This document shows positions 52,818-62,251 of a DNA stretch of 64,000 bases, in pieces. The translations under genes and the position numbers were made by a program. Each line of letters starts with the position of its first letter. Position 1 is the stretch's first letter. Source of the stretch: Granulicella arctica (lineage in GTDB: Bacteria > Acidobacteriota > Terriglobia > Terriglobales > Acidobacteriaceae); NCBI RefSeq assembly GCF_013410065.1, contig NZ_JACCCW010000002.1, forward strand, positions 1,240,001-1,304,000, given 5' to 3'. The notes below the pieces were generated by a model. The model was not told where the DNA came from, made no database searches, and saw only the letters and a list, made by a program, of their open reading frames with translations.

Positions 52818-52857
52818 ACGACACTCCCGCCGCCATTCAATCCATGGAAGCACCCCC

Positions 52858-52881
52858 TGAATGTTCCACGTGGAACATTCA
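52858..52881. promoter_or_regulatory. parS-like palindrome
   Basis: A perfect 24-bp palindrome with core TGTTCCACGTGGAACA at 52,862-52,877. The bacterial parS consensus bound by chromosomal ParB is TGTTtCACGTGaAACA, with variants at those positions. It overlaps the last codons and stop of lgt. No other copy was seen in the window. Confidence 0.65.
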
Positions 52882-53682
52882 GGAAGCCGTGGAACCTTTT
52901 CTGGCCCCCACTGCGAGCATCACGATTGCACCGACGACCATGGAGCCGATGGCTGCGACCTGGGCGTTGCTCATTCCCCAGTAGATGCGGGGGTTGATGC
53001 GGACAAACTCTACCAGGAATCTGCCTAAGCCGCTGAGGAGGAGGTAGAGGCCAGTGAGCCACCCAAGTGGTCGGACCTTTCGCCCTAGACGCCAGAGTAA
53101 CCAAGCGAGGGCCAGGGAGAATAGCAGCTCGTAGATGGGGGTGGGCTGGACGAGGTTCGGAGTGGGGACGAGCGCGTCTGGACGCATATGTACGCCCCAG
53201 GGAAGGTGTGTTGGGATGCCATAGTCTCCGTCGCCCGAGGTGAGACATCCGATGCGGCCTACGCCGTAGCCGATGGCAGCGGCTGGGGCGGCAAGATCGA
53301 GCATGCGAATTGGTCCTACCTTAGCGATTCGCCCTTGCCACATCAACATGGCAACACCGGCGAGCATGCCGCCGAACCAGGCGAATCCTGCCTGGAACCA
53401 GTGCAGAAAGGCGACCAGCACCTTGAGGGGCTGATGCCAGCCTGGCGCGGAGATCTCCCGCATGGCAAAGCGGAGATCAGGGATGTTCTGTAGCTCGTGC
53501 CAGACCTTTGCGCCGATGACACCGGCGACGACGACCATGGCGACGACATTCAAAGCGTCGGCGTCCACACCATGACGAAGAAAGTTTTTATGCAGAACGA
53601 CAGTTGCTGCAACCGCGGCCAACCACAAGAGCAGACCGAACGTGCCCAGGTGCACCGGGCCGATATTGATATAGGGATACAT
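52879..53682 (-). CDS. lgt: Prolipoprotein diacylglyceryl transferase
   Basis: The 267-residue, seven-helix inner-membrane enzyme transfers diacylglycerol to the lipobox Cys. The signature lies in GYGVGRIGCLTSGDGDYG, with PTPIYELLFSLALAWLLWRL and a C-terminal GLGRFLVEFVRINPR. The start at 53,682 (MYPYINIGPVHLGTFG) matches the family; the frame is open further upstream to 53,763. Together with lspA it completes lipoprotein processing in this window. Its stop codon lies inside the parS-like palindrome. Confidence 0.93.
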   Translation of the reverse strand: MYPYINIGPVHLGTFGLLLWLAAVAATVVLHKNFLRHGVDADALNVVAMVVVAGVIGAKVWHELQNIPDLRFAMREISAPGWHQPLKVLVAFLHWFQAGFAWFGGMLAGVAMLMWQGRIAKVGPIRMLDLAAPAAAIGYGVGRIGCLTSGDGDYGIPTHLPWGVHMRPDALVPTPNLVQPTPIYELLFSLALAWLLWRLGRKVRPLGWLTGLYLLLSGLGRFLVEFVRINPRIYWGMSNAQVAAIGSMVVGAIVMLAVGARKGSTAS

Positions 53683-53763
53683 ACGCCTCTCAGCTTCAAG
53701 TATAGCGATCCGAGGGCATGAGCCTTCCCCTGCACCCTCCATTCGCGCTAACCTTACGTTCAT

Positions 53764-54327
53764 ATGCCTTCCAGTCCGCTCCAGTTCCCTCCCGCCGCCT
53801 CCATGGATGTTCTCTACTCGAAGACGCAGATCGCCGAGCGCGTTGCCGCCATCGGAAAACAGATCTCAGAGGACTATGAAGGCCAGTCCATCGTTCTGAT
53901 TGGCGTCCTCAAGGGCGCTGCGATCTTTCTTGCCGACCTTGCGCGGGCCATCACGGTCGATGCGACCTTCGACTTCGTTGCGGTTTCGAGCTACGGGCGG
54001 GCACGGGTTTCTTCTGGCGCGGTGAAGCTGATCAAGGACATCGACAACCCGATCGAGGGTAAGCATGTGATTTTGGTCGAGGACATTCTCGATACCGGGT
54101 TGACGCTGAGCTACCTGCGCGGCCTGATGCTCCAGCACAAGCCTGCGTCCCTCAAGATCGCTACTTGCCTTGATAAGCCCGAGCGACGTCTTGTTCCGAT
54201 TGAAGCGGATTATGTGGCGTTCAGCATTCCTAATGCGTTTGTGATTGGTTATGGGATGGACTATGCGGAGCGCTACCGGAACGTCGAGGACATTCGGCTG
54301 ATGCCTCCTGAGGTTGGCGGCCACTAA
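53764..54327 (+). CDS. hpt: Hypoxanthine phosphoribosyltransferase
   Basis: The 187-residue type-I phosphoribosyltransferase salvages hypoxanthine or guanine to IMP or GMP. The PRPP loop is VILVEDILDTGLTL; FVAVSSYGRARVSSGAVKLI and VLKGAAIFLADLARAI are the other conserved segments. It is divergent from lgt. The N-terminal about 13 residues (SSPLQFPPAAS) are extra, so MDVLYSKTQ may be the true start. Confidence 0.95.
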   Translation: MPSSPLQFPPAASMDVLYSKTQIAERVAAIGKQISEDYEGQSIVLIGVLKGAAIFLADLARAITVDATFDFVAVSSYGRARVSSGAVKLIKDIDNPIEGKHVILVEDILDTGLTLSYLRGLMLQHKPASLKIATCLDKPERRLVPIEADYVAFSIPNAFVIGYGMDYAERYRNVEDIRLMPPEVGGH

Positions 54328-54353
54328 AAAAGAACAAACAACAACAAAGGCCA

Positions 54354-54394
54354 ATGCAGGTCCTTCGACTCTGCGCTTTGCTCAGGATGACAGT
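54354..54394 (-). repeat. Interspersed repeat, copy 9 (inverted)
   Basis: Reverse complement reads ACTGTCATCCTGAGCAAAGC through AGTCGAAGGACCTGCATT. This and copy 10, right of the composition switch, are on the minus strand while copies 1 to 8 are on the plus strand. Confidence 0.9.
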
Positions 54395-54439
54395 GTTTTG
54401 GGTGGATGGGAGAGAACAGGCAACGACAAAGGCATCGTC

Positions 54440-55489
54440 TTACGGATGCGCTTCTATCTCGAAGGCTTTGGCGAGGAGCTTGTAGCTTCGCAGGCGAGCT
54501 TTATGGTCCCAAACGATGGTGTTGACGATCAGCTCCCGGAGGCCTAGAGCACTGGCCATCTGTTCCAGATCCGACCGCACTTTGGCGGGGGGGCCGACGA
54601 AGTAGCGGGGCCACTCACCTTCCTCGGTCTTGAGTCCGGCGGCAGTTCCGGGCTCGCCCAGGAGCTTCAGTTCGCGGAGCGCCTGCTCAGGTTGGGCAAC
54701 CGGACTGCGGTCTCCCTGGCGGATGCGGTACTGGAGTAGGCGGACACTGGCGTGGAGGAACTCGGCCTCTTCCTGGGTCTCCGCGCAGATGACACCGACG
54801 GCTACGGTCGCCTCGGGGGCATCGCGGCAGGTGCTCATGAGGAAGCTACGCTTGTAGGCCTCGATGGCAGAGCGGGTGTTGACGGGGCTGAAAAAGTGGG
54901 CGAAGGAGTAGGGCAGGCCGAACTCGGCTGCGGCAGCGGCGCTCCACATGCTGGAGCCGAGGAGCCAGACATCGGGGCCGCCGGGCATATCGGGAGCGAC
55001 ACTTATCCTGGAAAAAGGATGGTCGTTCGGGAAGCCGTGGTTGAGGAACGCCTGTAGCTCCTCGACCTGTTGGGGGAAGTCGTCCAGCATTTTGGTGTTG
55101 CGGTCGCGTTTAAGCGCAAGAGCCTCTACCGGGCCGCCGCCGGGGGCACGGCCTATGCCGAGATCGACGCGACCGGGATAGAGGGCGTGAAGCATACGGA
55201 AGCACTCCGCCACTTTAAGGGGGGTGTAGTGGGGCAGCATGATGCCACCAGCACCGATGCGGATACGACGTGTCTCCGCGCCGATGCGAGCGAGCATGAC
55301 CTCTGGGGCGGTGCAGGCGAGGGTTCCCATGGCGTGATGCTCGGACATCCAGAAGCGATGGTAGCCAAGCGCCTCGACGTGACGGGCGAGTTCGATGGAG
55401 CGCTGGAGCGCGTCCGCAGGTGTGCTGCCGACCGAGACGGGAGACTGGTCGAGCACTGAAAGCCGTACTTTTGTGGGATCTTTTTCCAT
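54440..55489 (-). CDS. LLM-class flavin-dependent oxidoreductase
   Basis: A 349-residue TIM-barrel monooxygenase of the luciferase-like (MsnO8-type) group. LSVLDQSPVSVGSTPADALQ at the start, FWMSEHHAMGTLACTAPEVM, IRIGAGGIMLPHYTPLKVAE, YPGRVDLGIGRAPGGG and VWLLGSSMWSAAAAAEFGLP are family landmarks. The ATG at 55,489 (MEKDPTKVRLSV) is preferred. It uses FMN or F420 on an unknown substrate. It stands alone. Confidence 0.92.
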   Translation of the reverse strand: MEKDPTKVRLSVLDQSPVSVGSTPADALQRSIELARHVEALGYHRFWMSEHHAMGTLACTAPEVMLARIGAETRRIRIGAGGIMLPHYTPLKVAECFRMLHALYPGRVDLGIGRAPGGGPVEALALKRDRNTKMLDDFPQQVEELQAFLNHGFPNDHPFSRISVAPDMPGGPDVWLLGSSMWSAAAAAEFGLPYSFAHFFSPVNTRSAIEAYKRSFLMSTCRDAPEATVAVGVICAETQEEAEFLHASVRLLQYRIRQGDRSPVAQPEQALRELKLLGEPGTAAGLKTEEGEWPRYFVGPPAKVRSDLEQMASALGLRELIVNTIVWDHKARLRSYKLLAKAFEIEAHP

Positions 55490-55701
55490 GACTTTAGTTA
55501 GATGTTGGAACTCGCGAAAAGAATGAGCCAACACGCTGACACGAAAGCAGTGGATTTAGCGGACAATCATGCAGCCTTTCGGGTGACACCTCAGAGGCAG
55601 GGGTCGCGCCGCTTGCCTATCGAAGCTTCGGCCAGCTAGTCTCAGAACTGGCAGGACATGATCCGGCGCGCTTCATCTTTCCCCCGTCGGAAGGAGTACC
55701 T

Positions 55702-56475
55702 TTGAGCACAGTTTCGGTTTCCAATCACTCCACCTATGACGCAGCCGCCTTTGCCGCGCAGGCGTTGGCTTCACCACAAAATCTGGCTGCGGTGCTGGAC
55801 CACACGCTACTGCGCCCGGACGCAACGCGCTCCCAGGTGATTCAACTGTGCGAAGAGGCGGCGGAGCATAAATTTGCCTGCGCGATGGTGAATCCGACAT
55901 GGGTTGCGACGGCGGCGCAGACACTGGCGGGGACAGGTGTACCGGTAGGGGTCGTGATTGGCTTTCCGCTAGGAGCTACGTTGTCGAGCTCGAAGCGCGA
56001 CGAGACGGTGCGGGTACTGAAGCTGGGCGCGCATGACGTGGATATGGTGCTCAATGTCGGGTTACTGAAGTCGGGCAAGCCGGAGGACTTCGAAGCGGTG
56101 AAGCAGGATATCCGTGGGGTGGTGGAGCTGGCGCATGGCAGCGGAGCGATTGTGAAGGTGATTCTGGAGACGTGCCTGTTGAGCTTTGAGGAGAAGCTGC
56201 GGGCATCGGAGCTGGCGCTTGCGGCGGGAGCGGACTTTCTGAAGACGAGCACTGGTTTTTCGACTGGCGGGGCGACGACGGACGATATTGCGCTGATGCG
56301 AGGGGCTGCGGGAGTGAATGCAGGGGTGAAGGCATCGGGGGGGATACGGTCGCTGGCGGATGCGTCGGCGATGCTGTATGCGGGAGCCAGCCGAATTGGG
56401 GCGAGCGCGAGCGTCAAGATACTGGCGGAGCTGGGTGGACAGGCTCCGGCGGCAACAGCGGGGTCGGGATACTGA
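55702..56475 (+). CDS. deoC: Deoxyribose-phosphate aldolase
   Basis: The 257-residue class-I aldolase splits 2-deoxyribose-5-phosphate into glyceraldehyde-3-phosphate and acetaldehyde. Asp114 (VDMVLNVG), Schiff-base Lys181 in [14 protein letters not shown] and Lys210 (VKASGGIR) are in place. The start is TTG, with AAGGAG seven bases upstream. I found no riboswitch in the 212-base leader. Possibly monocistronic; the GAF/PP2C gene follows 69 bases later. Confidence 0.95.
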   Translation: MSTVSVSNHSTYDAAAFAAQALASPQNLAAVLDHTLLRPDATRSQVIQLCEEAAEHKFACAMVNPTWVATAAQTLAGTGVPVGVVIGFPLGATLSSSKRDETVRVLKLGAHDVDMVLNVGLLKSGKPEDFEAVKQDIRGVVELAHGSGAIVKVILETCLLSFEEKLRASELALAAGADFLKTSTGFSTGGATTDDIALMRGAAGVNAGVKASGGIRSLADASAMLYAGASRIGASASVKILAELGGQAPAATAGSGY

Positions 56476-56544
56476 TCTCTGATAACTGCCTGTGTACGGG
56501 TGGGAGCGCTCCACAGGCCGTGAAATAGTATCATCGCAACTTCG

Positions 56545-58428
56545 ATGGCCAAGAGCGACAAGTCGAGACGAGCCGGTACGCCCGGTGCCGATCCACCAAG
56601 AGCGGAGGATCACTTCGAGGGGGATTACCGCCCTCCGTTGCAGGAGCACGCGCTTGTGCCGGAGCCTAATCCGCATATTCGCGTGGAGCCATTGCAGGTG
56701 GAGTTTTTGCACCGGCTGGCGGATGCTCTGAATACGACGCTGGATGTGAATACGCTGATGCACAAGGTTGCGGACCTGGTGCGGGCGGTAATCGACTATC
56801 GAATCTTCGCGATCCTGCTGCTGAACGACCGCACGAACGAGCTGCGGATGCGCTTCCAGAGCGGGCATACGCCGGAGATCGAGCGGCTGCGGATCAAGAT
56901 TGGGCATGGTGTCGTGGGGCAGGCTGCGCTGCAACGGCGGTCGCTGCTAATCGAAGATGTTTCGACGTTTCCGCAGTATATTGACGCGAACCCGAATGTG
57001 AAGTCGGAGCTGGCGGTGCCACTGATCATGAAGAACAAGGTGATCGGCGTGCTGGATCTGCAATCGGAGCAGCCTGGGTTCTTCACGACGGAGCATCGGA
57101 GGTTGCTGGAGCTGACGGCGTCGCGGATGTCGACGGCTATCGAGAACGCACGGCTGTATACGCGTGTCTCGCGCCAGGCGGAGACGCTGAGCGTGCTGAA
57201 CGACATCTCGCGGGAGATCACGAGCATCCTGGACCCGGACGATCTGCTGGAGCGGATCGGGCAGTTGCTGAAACGGGTGATCGACTTCCAGATGTTCACG
57301 ATTCTGCTGTGGAACGAGCGGGAGGAGCAGTTCGAGCATCGGTTTTCTTCGCGGTATGGCGAGCGCATTGCGAAGGTTCGCACGGTGCAGCTGGGACAGG
57401 GACTGATCGGCGTGGCGGCTGAGGAGCGGATACCGATCCTCGCGCCGGATGTGCGGAAGGACAGCCGCTATATCGCGGAGAATCCTGAGACGCGTTCAGA
57501 GCTGTCGGTGCCGCTGATCTACAAGGGCAAGGTGATCGGGGTGATGGACCTCGAACATACGCGGGTGAACTACTACAACGAGGAGCATCAGCGAACTCTG
57601 AGCACGCTGGCGGCTCAGGTTGCGATCTCGATTGCGAATGCGCGGCTGTACCAGCGCATCCACGAGGAAGAGCAGCGGATGGAGCGCGATCTGGAGATGG
57701 CACGGCAGGTGCAGTTACGGCTGCTGCCGGGTTGTCCTCCGAAGCTGGAACGCGCTGAGATCGCGGCGAGATTTCTTCCGGCGCGGTCGATCGGCGGCGA
57801 TGTGTACGACTTTCTCGACTATGGGAATGGGCGGGTTGCGTTGGCGGTGGGGGATGTTTCGGGCAAAGCTGCGCCGGCGGCGTTGTATGCGGCACTGGTG
57901 TCGGGGATACTGCGTTCGCTTGCTCCGCAGCGGTTGTCGGCGGGGGCTCTTCTGGCAGCATTGAACGACCAGTTGCAGGAGCGGAAGCTGGCCTCGCAGT
58001 ATGTGACGATGCTGATTGCTGTGTGGGACGACAGCGTGCAGACGTTGCAGATTGCGAATGCGGGATCGGTGCAACCGCTGTACGTGACGGCGGATGCGGC
58101 TAGCTTGACGAATGCGATCGACGTGCGAACGATCCCGGTGGAGGGGTTTCCGCTGGGACTGTTTCCTAACGTGATGTATGAGGAGAGGACGCTAACGACT
58201 CGGCCGGGCGACATGGTGGTCTTCTTCTCGGATGGCATTGTGGATGCGAACGACTCACGGGGCGAAATGTTCGGCTCTGAACGGCTGAGCACGTTGTTAC
58301 AGCATCATCCAACAGCTACGGATAGCGCGATGGCAGCGGTGGAGGCCATTCTGGATGCGGTTTCCCTATTCCAGGCGGGGACGGAGCACTTCGACGATGA
58401 GACGGTCCTGGTGTTGCGGGTTTTGTAG
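56545..58428 (+). CDS. GAF-GAF-PP2C serine phosphatase (RsbU type)
   Basis: The 627-residue signalling protein has two GAF domains (about 65-205 and 225-375), a short coiled segment (EEEQRMERDLEMARQVQLRL) and a SpoIIE/RsbU PP2C phosphatase domain: IGGDVYDFLDYGNGRVALAV, GDVSGKAAPAALYAAL and VFFSDGIVDANDSRGEMFG carry the metal-binding Asp residues. Such enzymes dephosphorylate anti-sigma antagonists in partner-switching systems. No anti-sigma or STAS gene is adjacent. GAF ligands are unknown. Confidence 0.92.
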   Translation: MAKSDKSRRAGTPGADPPRAEDHFEGDYRPPLQEHALVPEPNPHIRVEPLQVEFLHRLADALNTTLDVNTLMHKVADLVRAVIDYRIFAILLLNDRTNELRMRFQSGHTPEIERLRIKIGHGVVGQAALQRRSLLIEDVSTFPQYIDANPNVKSELAVPLIMKNKVIGVLDLQSEQPGFFTTEHRRLLELTASRMSTAIENARLYTRVSRQAETLSVLNDISREITSILDPDDLLERIGQLLKRVIDFQMFTILLWNEREEQFEHRFSSRYGERIAKVRTVQLGQGLIGVAAEERIPILAPDVRKDSRYIAENPETRSELSVPLIYKGKVIGVMDLEHTRVNYYNEEHQRTLSTLAAQVAISIANARLYQRIHEEEQRMERDLEMARQVQLRLLPGCPPKLERAEIAARFLPARSIGGDVYDFLDYGNGRVALAVGDVSGKAAPAALYAALVSGILRSLAPQRLSAGALLAALNDQLQERKLASQYVTMLIAVWDDSVQTLQIANAGSVQPLYVTADAASLTNAIDVRTIPVEGFPLGLFPNVMYEERTLTTRPGDMVVFFSDGIVDANDSRGEMFGSERLSTLLQHHPTATDSAMAAVEAILDAVSLFQAGTEHFDDETVLVLRVL

Positions 58429-58485
58429 CTTTGGAGGCTATCCCCCAGACTGACGGATAGCCGCATAGGATTTACGATAGAAGGA

Positions 58486-59790
58486 ATGTCCACACAGACT
58501 TCTTCTCTCCAGATTGTTCGTCCTGCACGCTCGTTTCAGGGCTCGGTTACACTTCCCGGCGACAAATCCATCTCTCACCGGTATGCGATGCTCGCCGGTC
58601 TGGCTAAGGGCACGACGCGTCTCTCGAATTTTTCCACCGGGGCCGATCCCCATTCCTCGCTGAGCTGCATGGAGGCGCTGGGCGCGACGGTAGACAAGAG
58701 CAACAAGGACTACATCGCCGTAACCGGCGTGGACGGTAGCTTTCGCGCGGCGGATGTGCCGCTGGATTGCGGCAACTCGGGGTCGACGATGCGGATGCTC
58801 GCGGGGCTGATTGCGCCGCATGCGCATACGTACACGATGATCGGCGATCACTCTCTGACGCTGCGTCCGATGGAGCGTATTCGCAAGCCGCTCTCGCAGA
58901 TGGGCGCAAGGATCGATCTGGTGGAGGGTCATGCTCCGATCACGATCCATGGAGGGCCACTGAAGGCGATCGACTTCGATACGCCGATTCCTTCGGCTCA
59001 GGTGAAGACGGCGGTGCTGTTCGCGGGCTTGCAGGCGGAGGGGACGACGTCGCTGTCGGAGTCGATCCGCACGCGGGACCACTCGGAGCATGCACTGCGG
59101 GCGTTTGGAGCAACGCTGACGCGAACGGGCGATAAGCTGTTGATTCCGGGCGGGCAAAGGCTCTCGGCAATCGACGCGACTGTGCCAGGGGATCTCTCTT
59201 CAGCGGCGTTCTTTCTTTGTGCGGCGCTGCTGTTTCCGGACTCGAATCTGGTGCTGGATTCGATTGGGATGAATCCTACGCGCTCTGCTCTGCTCGATGT
59301 GATCGTTGCGCTGGGTGGGACGATCAAGGTACTCAATGTAGAGGAGCATCATGGCGAGATGATCGGGACGATCCAGGTGAACCGTGCGCCGGGCGGACTG
59401 AAGGGAATCGATATTGGTGGGGCGTTGTCTGCGCAGTTGATCGATGAATTGCCGGTGCTTGCGGCGATTGCACCGTATACGCGGGATGGAATTCGCATCC
59501 GCGATGCGAAGGAGTTGCGGGTGAAGGAGTCGGACCGGATTGCGCTGGTTGCGAAGAACCTGAAGGCGATGGGCGCGGAGCTGACGGAGTATGAGGATGG
59601 GCTCGATATTCCGGGCAACCAGGAGCTGCATGGCGCGGCGATCGACTCGGGTACGGACCATCGGATTGCGATGGCGTTCTCGATCGCAGCGTTGCGGGCT
59701 GTGGGTGAGACGGAGATTCATGGAGCAGAGGCAGCGGCGATCTCGTTTCCGGAGTTCTTCACACATCTTGATGGGTTGAGCCAGCGCTAA
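58486..59790 (+). CDS. aroA: 3-phosphoshikimate 1-carboxyvinyltransferase (EPSP synthase)
   Basis: The 434-residue enzyme joins shikimate-3-phosphate and phosphoenolpyruvate in the aromatic amino acid pathway. LPGDKSISHRYAML with Lys27, LDCGNSGSTMRMLAGL, and LRVKESDRIALVAKNL are diagnostic, and the two-domain repeat is complete. It stands 57 bases after the phosphatase gene; its stop overlaps the convergent glycosyltransferase gene by four bases. Confidence 0.96.
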   Translation: MSTQTSSLQIVRPARSFQGSVTLPGDKSISHRYAMLAGLAKGTTRLSNFSTGADPHSSLSCMEALGATVDKSNKDYIAVTGVDGSFRAADVPLDCGNSGSTMRMLAGLIAPHAHTYTMIGDHSLTLRPMERIRKPLSQMGARIDLVEGHAPITIHGGPLKAIDFDTPIPSAQVKTAVLFAGLQAEGTTSLSESIRTRDHSEHALRAFGATLTRTGDKLLIPGGQRLSAIDATVPGDLSSAAFFLCAALLFPDSNLVLDSIGMNPTRSALLDVIVALGGTIKVLNVEEHHGEMIGTIQVNRAPGGLKGIDIGGALSAQLIDELPVLAAIAPYTRDGIRIRDAKELRVKESDRIALVAKNLKAMGAELTEYEDGLDIPGNQELHGAAIDSGTDHRIAMAFSIAALRAVGETEIHGAEAAAISFPEFFTHLDGLSQR

Positions 59791-60935
59791 CGCGGAAGAT
59801 GATCAACGTTCGCGAGAGACCGCTGGATGCGGCTCTCGCGGGCCTTTAGTGATGCGGGATACTTCAACAGAAGTTCGTTGAGAGCCGCGATAACGCTGTC
59901 GGCGGAGATCTCGTCGAGATGATAGTTGGATGGAACGGTGTCGCGATCTTCGCCGCGGAGGATGCGGACGTTCTCGATGCCCAGGGGAAGCCATTCGAGC
60001 GGCTTCTGCCAGGAGGGGCCGAGCACCACCATGGGAACACCGGTGGCGCGGCCAACGTGCATGGTTCCGGTATCGAGCGTGACCATGACATCGCTCATAG
60101 CGAGCACTGCTGCGAGTTGGGTTACGGTGGTTTTTCCGGCGATGGAGGTGCCGATGCCATTGGCAGCCTGCGAGAGGGCCTCGATGGGATTGACGTCTGC
60201 TGCGGTGCCGACGTAGACGACCGTGCAGCCACGTGTGTGTGCCGCCTTGATGACCTGTACAAAGCGATCGGAGTGCCAGCCGGTGCTCTGGCCGCCGCTG
60301 TTGGCTGTGACCATGATGACGATCGGATTACCTTGCGGGTTGGCCTGTCGCAGGAGGGAAGCTGCCGCTTCTGCGTCACTTTGAGAGAAAGAGACGTGAG
60401 GTTCTTTTATTTGCGGAGTACAGTCGAGGAGCTTGGCGAGACGAAGGTTGTTGTTGATGAGGCTCAAGGTTCGGTCGTAGACGAGTGGCCTCTGGTAGAG
60501 TGCAGGCTTCTGCGTGTAGCCGCCGCGCCATCCGCTTGATGCGAAGAGGCCGAGGAGGGAGATTCTGGTGCGCTGATCGGAGGCTCCGGTCAAGACACAG
60601 TCTGGGGTGAAGTTGAGCGTGCGAAGGGCGTGGCGCAGATGCTTTACGGTAGAGCAAAGATCGATCAGAGGATCTGGCGTCTCAATCAGATGATCGATGA
60701 ACGGAGAGTGACGTAAAACCTGGGAGCCGAGACCACGGGTTGCGACTGCGATGCAGAGTTCGGGGCGACAGCGCTTCAGGGCTTCAAACAGCGGAGTCAG
60801 ATGTACGCAGCAGCCGAGCGGAAGCCGGTACTCAAGGATGAGAAGTTGTCTGACCTGCGCGGGTGCAACCTGTTTCTTTCTAACTATGCGCTCGAGGGCG
60901 AGCAGAACAGGAGACAGCATGGATCTCTCTTTCAT
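59787..60935 (-). CDS. Glycosyltransferase family 9 (heptosyltransferase-like)
   Basis: The 382-residue GT-B protein resembles LPS heptosyltransferases: an N-terminal domain with LLILEYRLPLGCCVHLTPLF, and a C-terminal nucleotide-sugar site with SDVMVTLDTGTMHVGRATGV, then PMVVLGPSWQKPLEWLP. The Asp-Thr-Gly-x-x-His pattern is typical of GT9. Acceptor unknown, probably the LPS core or a surface glycan. It is divergent from the GT4 gene next to it. Confidence 0.88.
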   Translation of the reverse strand: MKERSMLSPVLLALERIVRKKQVAPAQVRQLLILEYRLPLGCCVHLTPLFEALKRCRPELCIAVATRGLGSQVLRHSPFIDHLIETPDPLIDLCSTVKHLRHALRTLNFTPDCVLTGASDQRTRISLLGLFASSGWRGGYTQKPALYQRPLVYDRTLSLINNNLRLAKLLDCTPQIKEPHVSFSQSDAEAAASLLRQANPQGNPIVIMVTANSGGQSTGWHSDRFVQVIKAAHTRGCTVVYVGTAADVNPIEALSQAANGIGTSIAGKTTVTQLAAVLAMSDVMVTLDTGTMHVGRATGVPMVVLGPSWQKPLEWLPLGIENVRILRGEDRDTVPSNYHLDEISADSVIAALNELLLKYPASLKARESRIQRSLANVDHLPR

Positions 60936-61012
60936 GATGACTGTCTCTCGATTGTACCGACGGAGGGGGCATCGCTATCTGCTAGGATGGCCTCAGAAAG
61001 CAGCCTTTTTCC

Positions 61013-62185
61013 ATGAACGTTACTCAAGCGGTCTTTGGTGTGTTTCATCACTTCGAACTGGCACACCAGTTGCACAAGCGAAATCATCTACAGAAGATCT
61101 ACTCGACGTGGCCGTGGGCGCGGTTGAAGCGGGAGGGGTTACCGCGTTCGCTTGTGGGCTGCTTTCCGTTGATCCATACGACGGATTATCTGCTGGGGCG
61201 GACGCGATTCTATCCGGCAGCGGTTTCCGCGGTGATGAATTCGTGGAATGCGCGGGGATTCGACTGGTGGACGCGGAGTGTGATTCAGCCGTGCGATGCG
61301 TTCATTGCGATCTCGGGCGCGGGGTTGCTGACGGGCGCGAAGGTGCAGGCAAATGGTGGGAAATTTATCTGCGATCGGGGCTCGACGCATCAGCGATACC
61401 AGGAGAATTTGCTTGCGGAGGAGTATCGGCGGTGGAACGCTCCGCAGCCTTTGAGCAAGCCGCATATCGCTGTGCGTGAAGAGGCTATCTATGCTCGGGC
61501 CGATGCGATTACGGTGCCGTCGAGTGTAGCGAAGCGGTCGTTTATCCAAATGGGAATCCCTGCTGAGAAGGTGCATGTGATCCCGTATGGGGTGCGGCTT
61601 GACCAGTTCGCACGAACGGTGGAGCCGCCGACGGATTCGTTCGAGGTGTTGTTTGCCGGACAGGTGAGTCTTCGCAAGGGGATACCGTATCTGCTGGAGG
61701 CGTTCTCGCGGCTGAAGCACCCGAAGAAACGTCTGACGGTCGTGGGGAGTGTGCAAGATGATGTGCGTGGCCTGCTCGGCAAGCTGCCGCAGGAACATGT
61801 GACCTTTACGGGATCCATCCCACAGGCGGAGCTTGCGAAGAAGATGAGCGCGAGCCATCTGCTGATGCTGACGAGCGTCGAAGAAGGGCTTGCGTTGGTG
61901 CAGGGGCAGGCGATGGCGTGTGGCTGTCCGGTGCTGGCGACGACCGCGACGGGCGCGGAGGACTTGTTTACGGATGGGGTTGAGGGGTTTATCGTTGCGG
62001 ATCGCGATGTGGATGCGTTAGCGGCGCGGTTGCAGGAGATTGCGGATGATCCGGCGCTACAGTCGCGACTGAGTGAGGCAGCTCTGCTTCGCGTGAAGAG
62101 TCTGGGTGGGTGGGATCGGTACGGGGAGATTTGGGACAGGCTGTTGCATGGGTTGACTGGGTTGCCGCATAAGGCGGAGAGGTAA
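61013..62185 (+). CDS. Glycosyltransferase family 4
   Basis: A 390-residue GT-B enzyme. The C-terminal half shows EVLFAGQVSLRKGIPYLLEA, then ASHLLMLTSVEEGLALVQGQ and AMACGCPVLATTATGAEDL, the GT4 donor site with the ExxxxxxxE pair. The N-terminus lacks a signal or membrane segment. It probably adds a sugar to a surface polysaccharide together with the divergent GT9 gene. Donor and acceptor unknown. Confidence 0.9.
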   Translation: MNVTQAVFGVFHHFELAHQLHKRNHLQKIYSTWPWARLKREGLPRSLVGCFPLIHTTDYLLGRTRFYPAAVSAVMNSWNARGFDWWTRSVIQPCDAFIAISGAGLLTGAKVQANGGKFICDRGSTHQRYQENLLAEEYRRWNAPQPLSKPHIAVREEAIYARADAITVPSSVAKRSFIQMGIPAEKVHVIPYGVRLDQFARTVEPPTDSFEVLFAGQVSLRKGIPYLLEAFSRLKHPKKRLTVVGSVQDDVRGLLGKLPQEHVTFTGSIPQAELAKKMSASHLLMLTSVEEGLALVQGQAMACGCPVLATTATGAEDLFTDGVEGFIVADRDVDALAARLQEIADDPALQSRLSEAALLRVKSLGGWDRYGEIWDRLLHGLTGLPHKAER

Positions 62186-62202
62186 AACGAACAAAGGCAA
62201 AG

Positions 62203-62240
62203 GCAACCGCAGGTCCTTCGGCTACGCTCAGGATGACAGT
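62203..62240 (-). repeat. Interspersed repeat, copy 10 (inverted)
   Basis: Reverse complement reads ACTGTCATCCTGAGCGTAGC then CGAAGGACCTGCGGTTGCC, followed by TTTGCCTTTGTTC. It lies between convergent GT4 and BFN-domain genes. Confidence 0.9.
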
Positions 62241-62251
62241 TTTTGGGTGGG

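Noticed and set aside
55490..55701. Possible riboswitch in the deoC leader
   Set aside because: I checked for the conserved elements of thiamine, cobalamin, purine and glycine riboswitches and found none.
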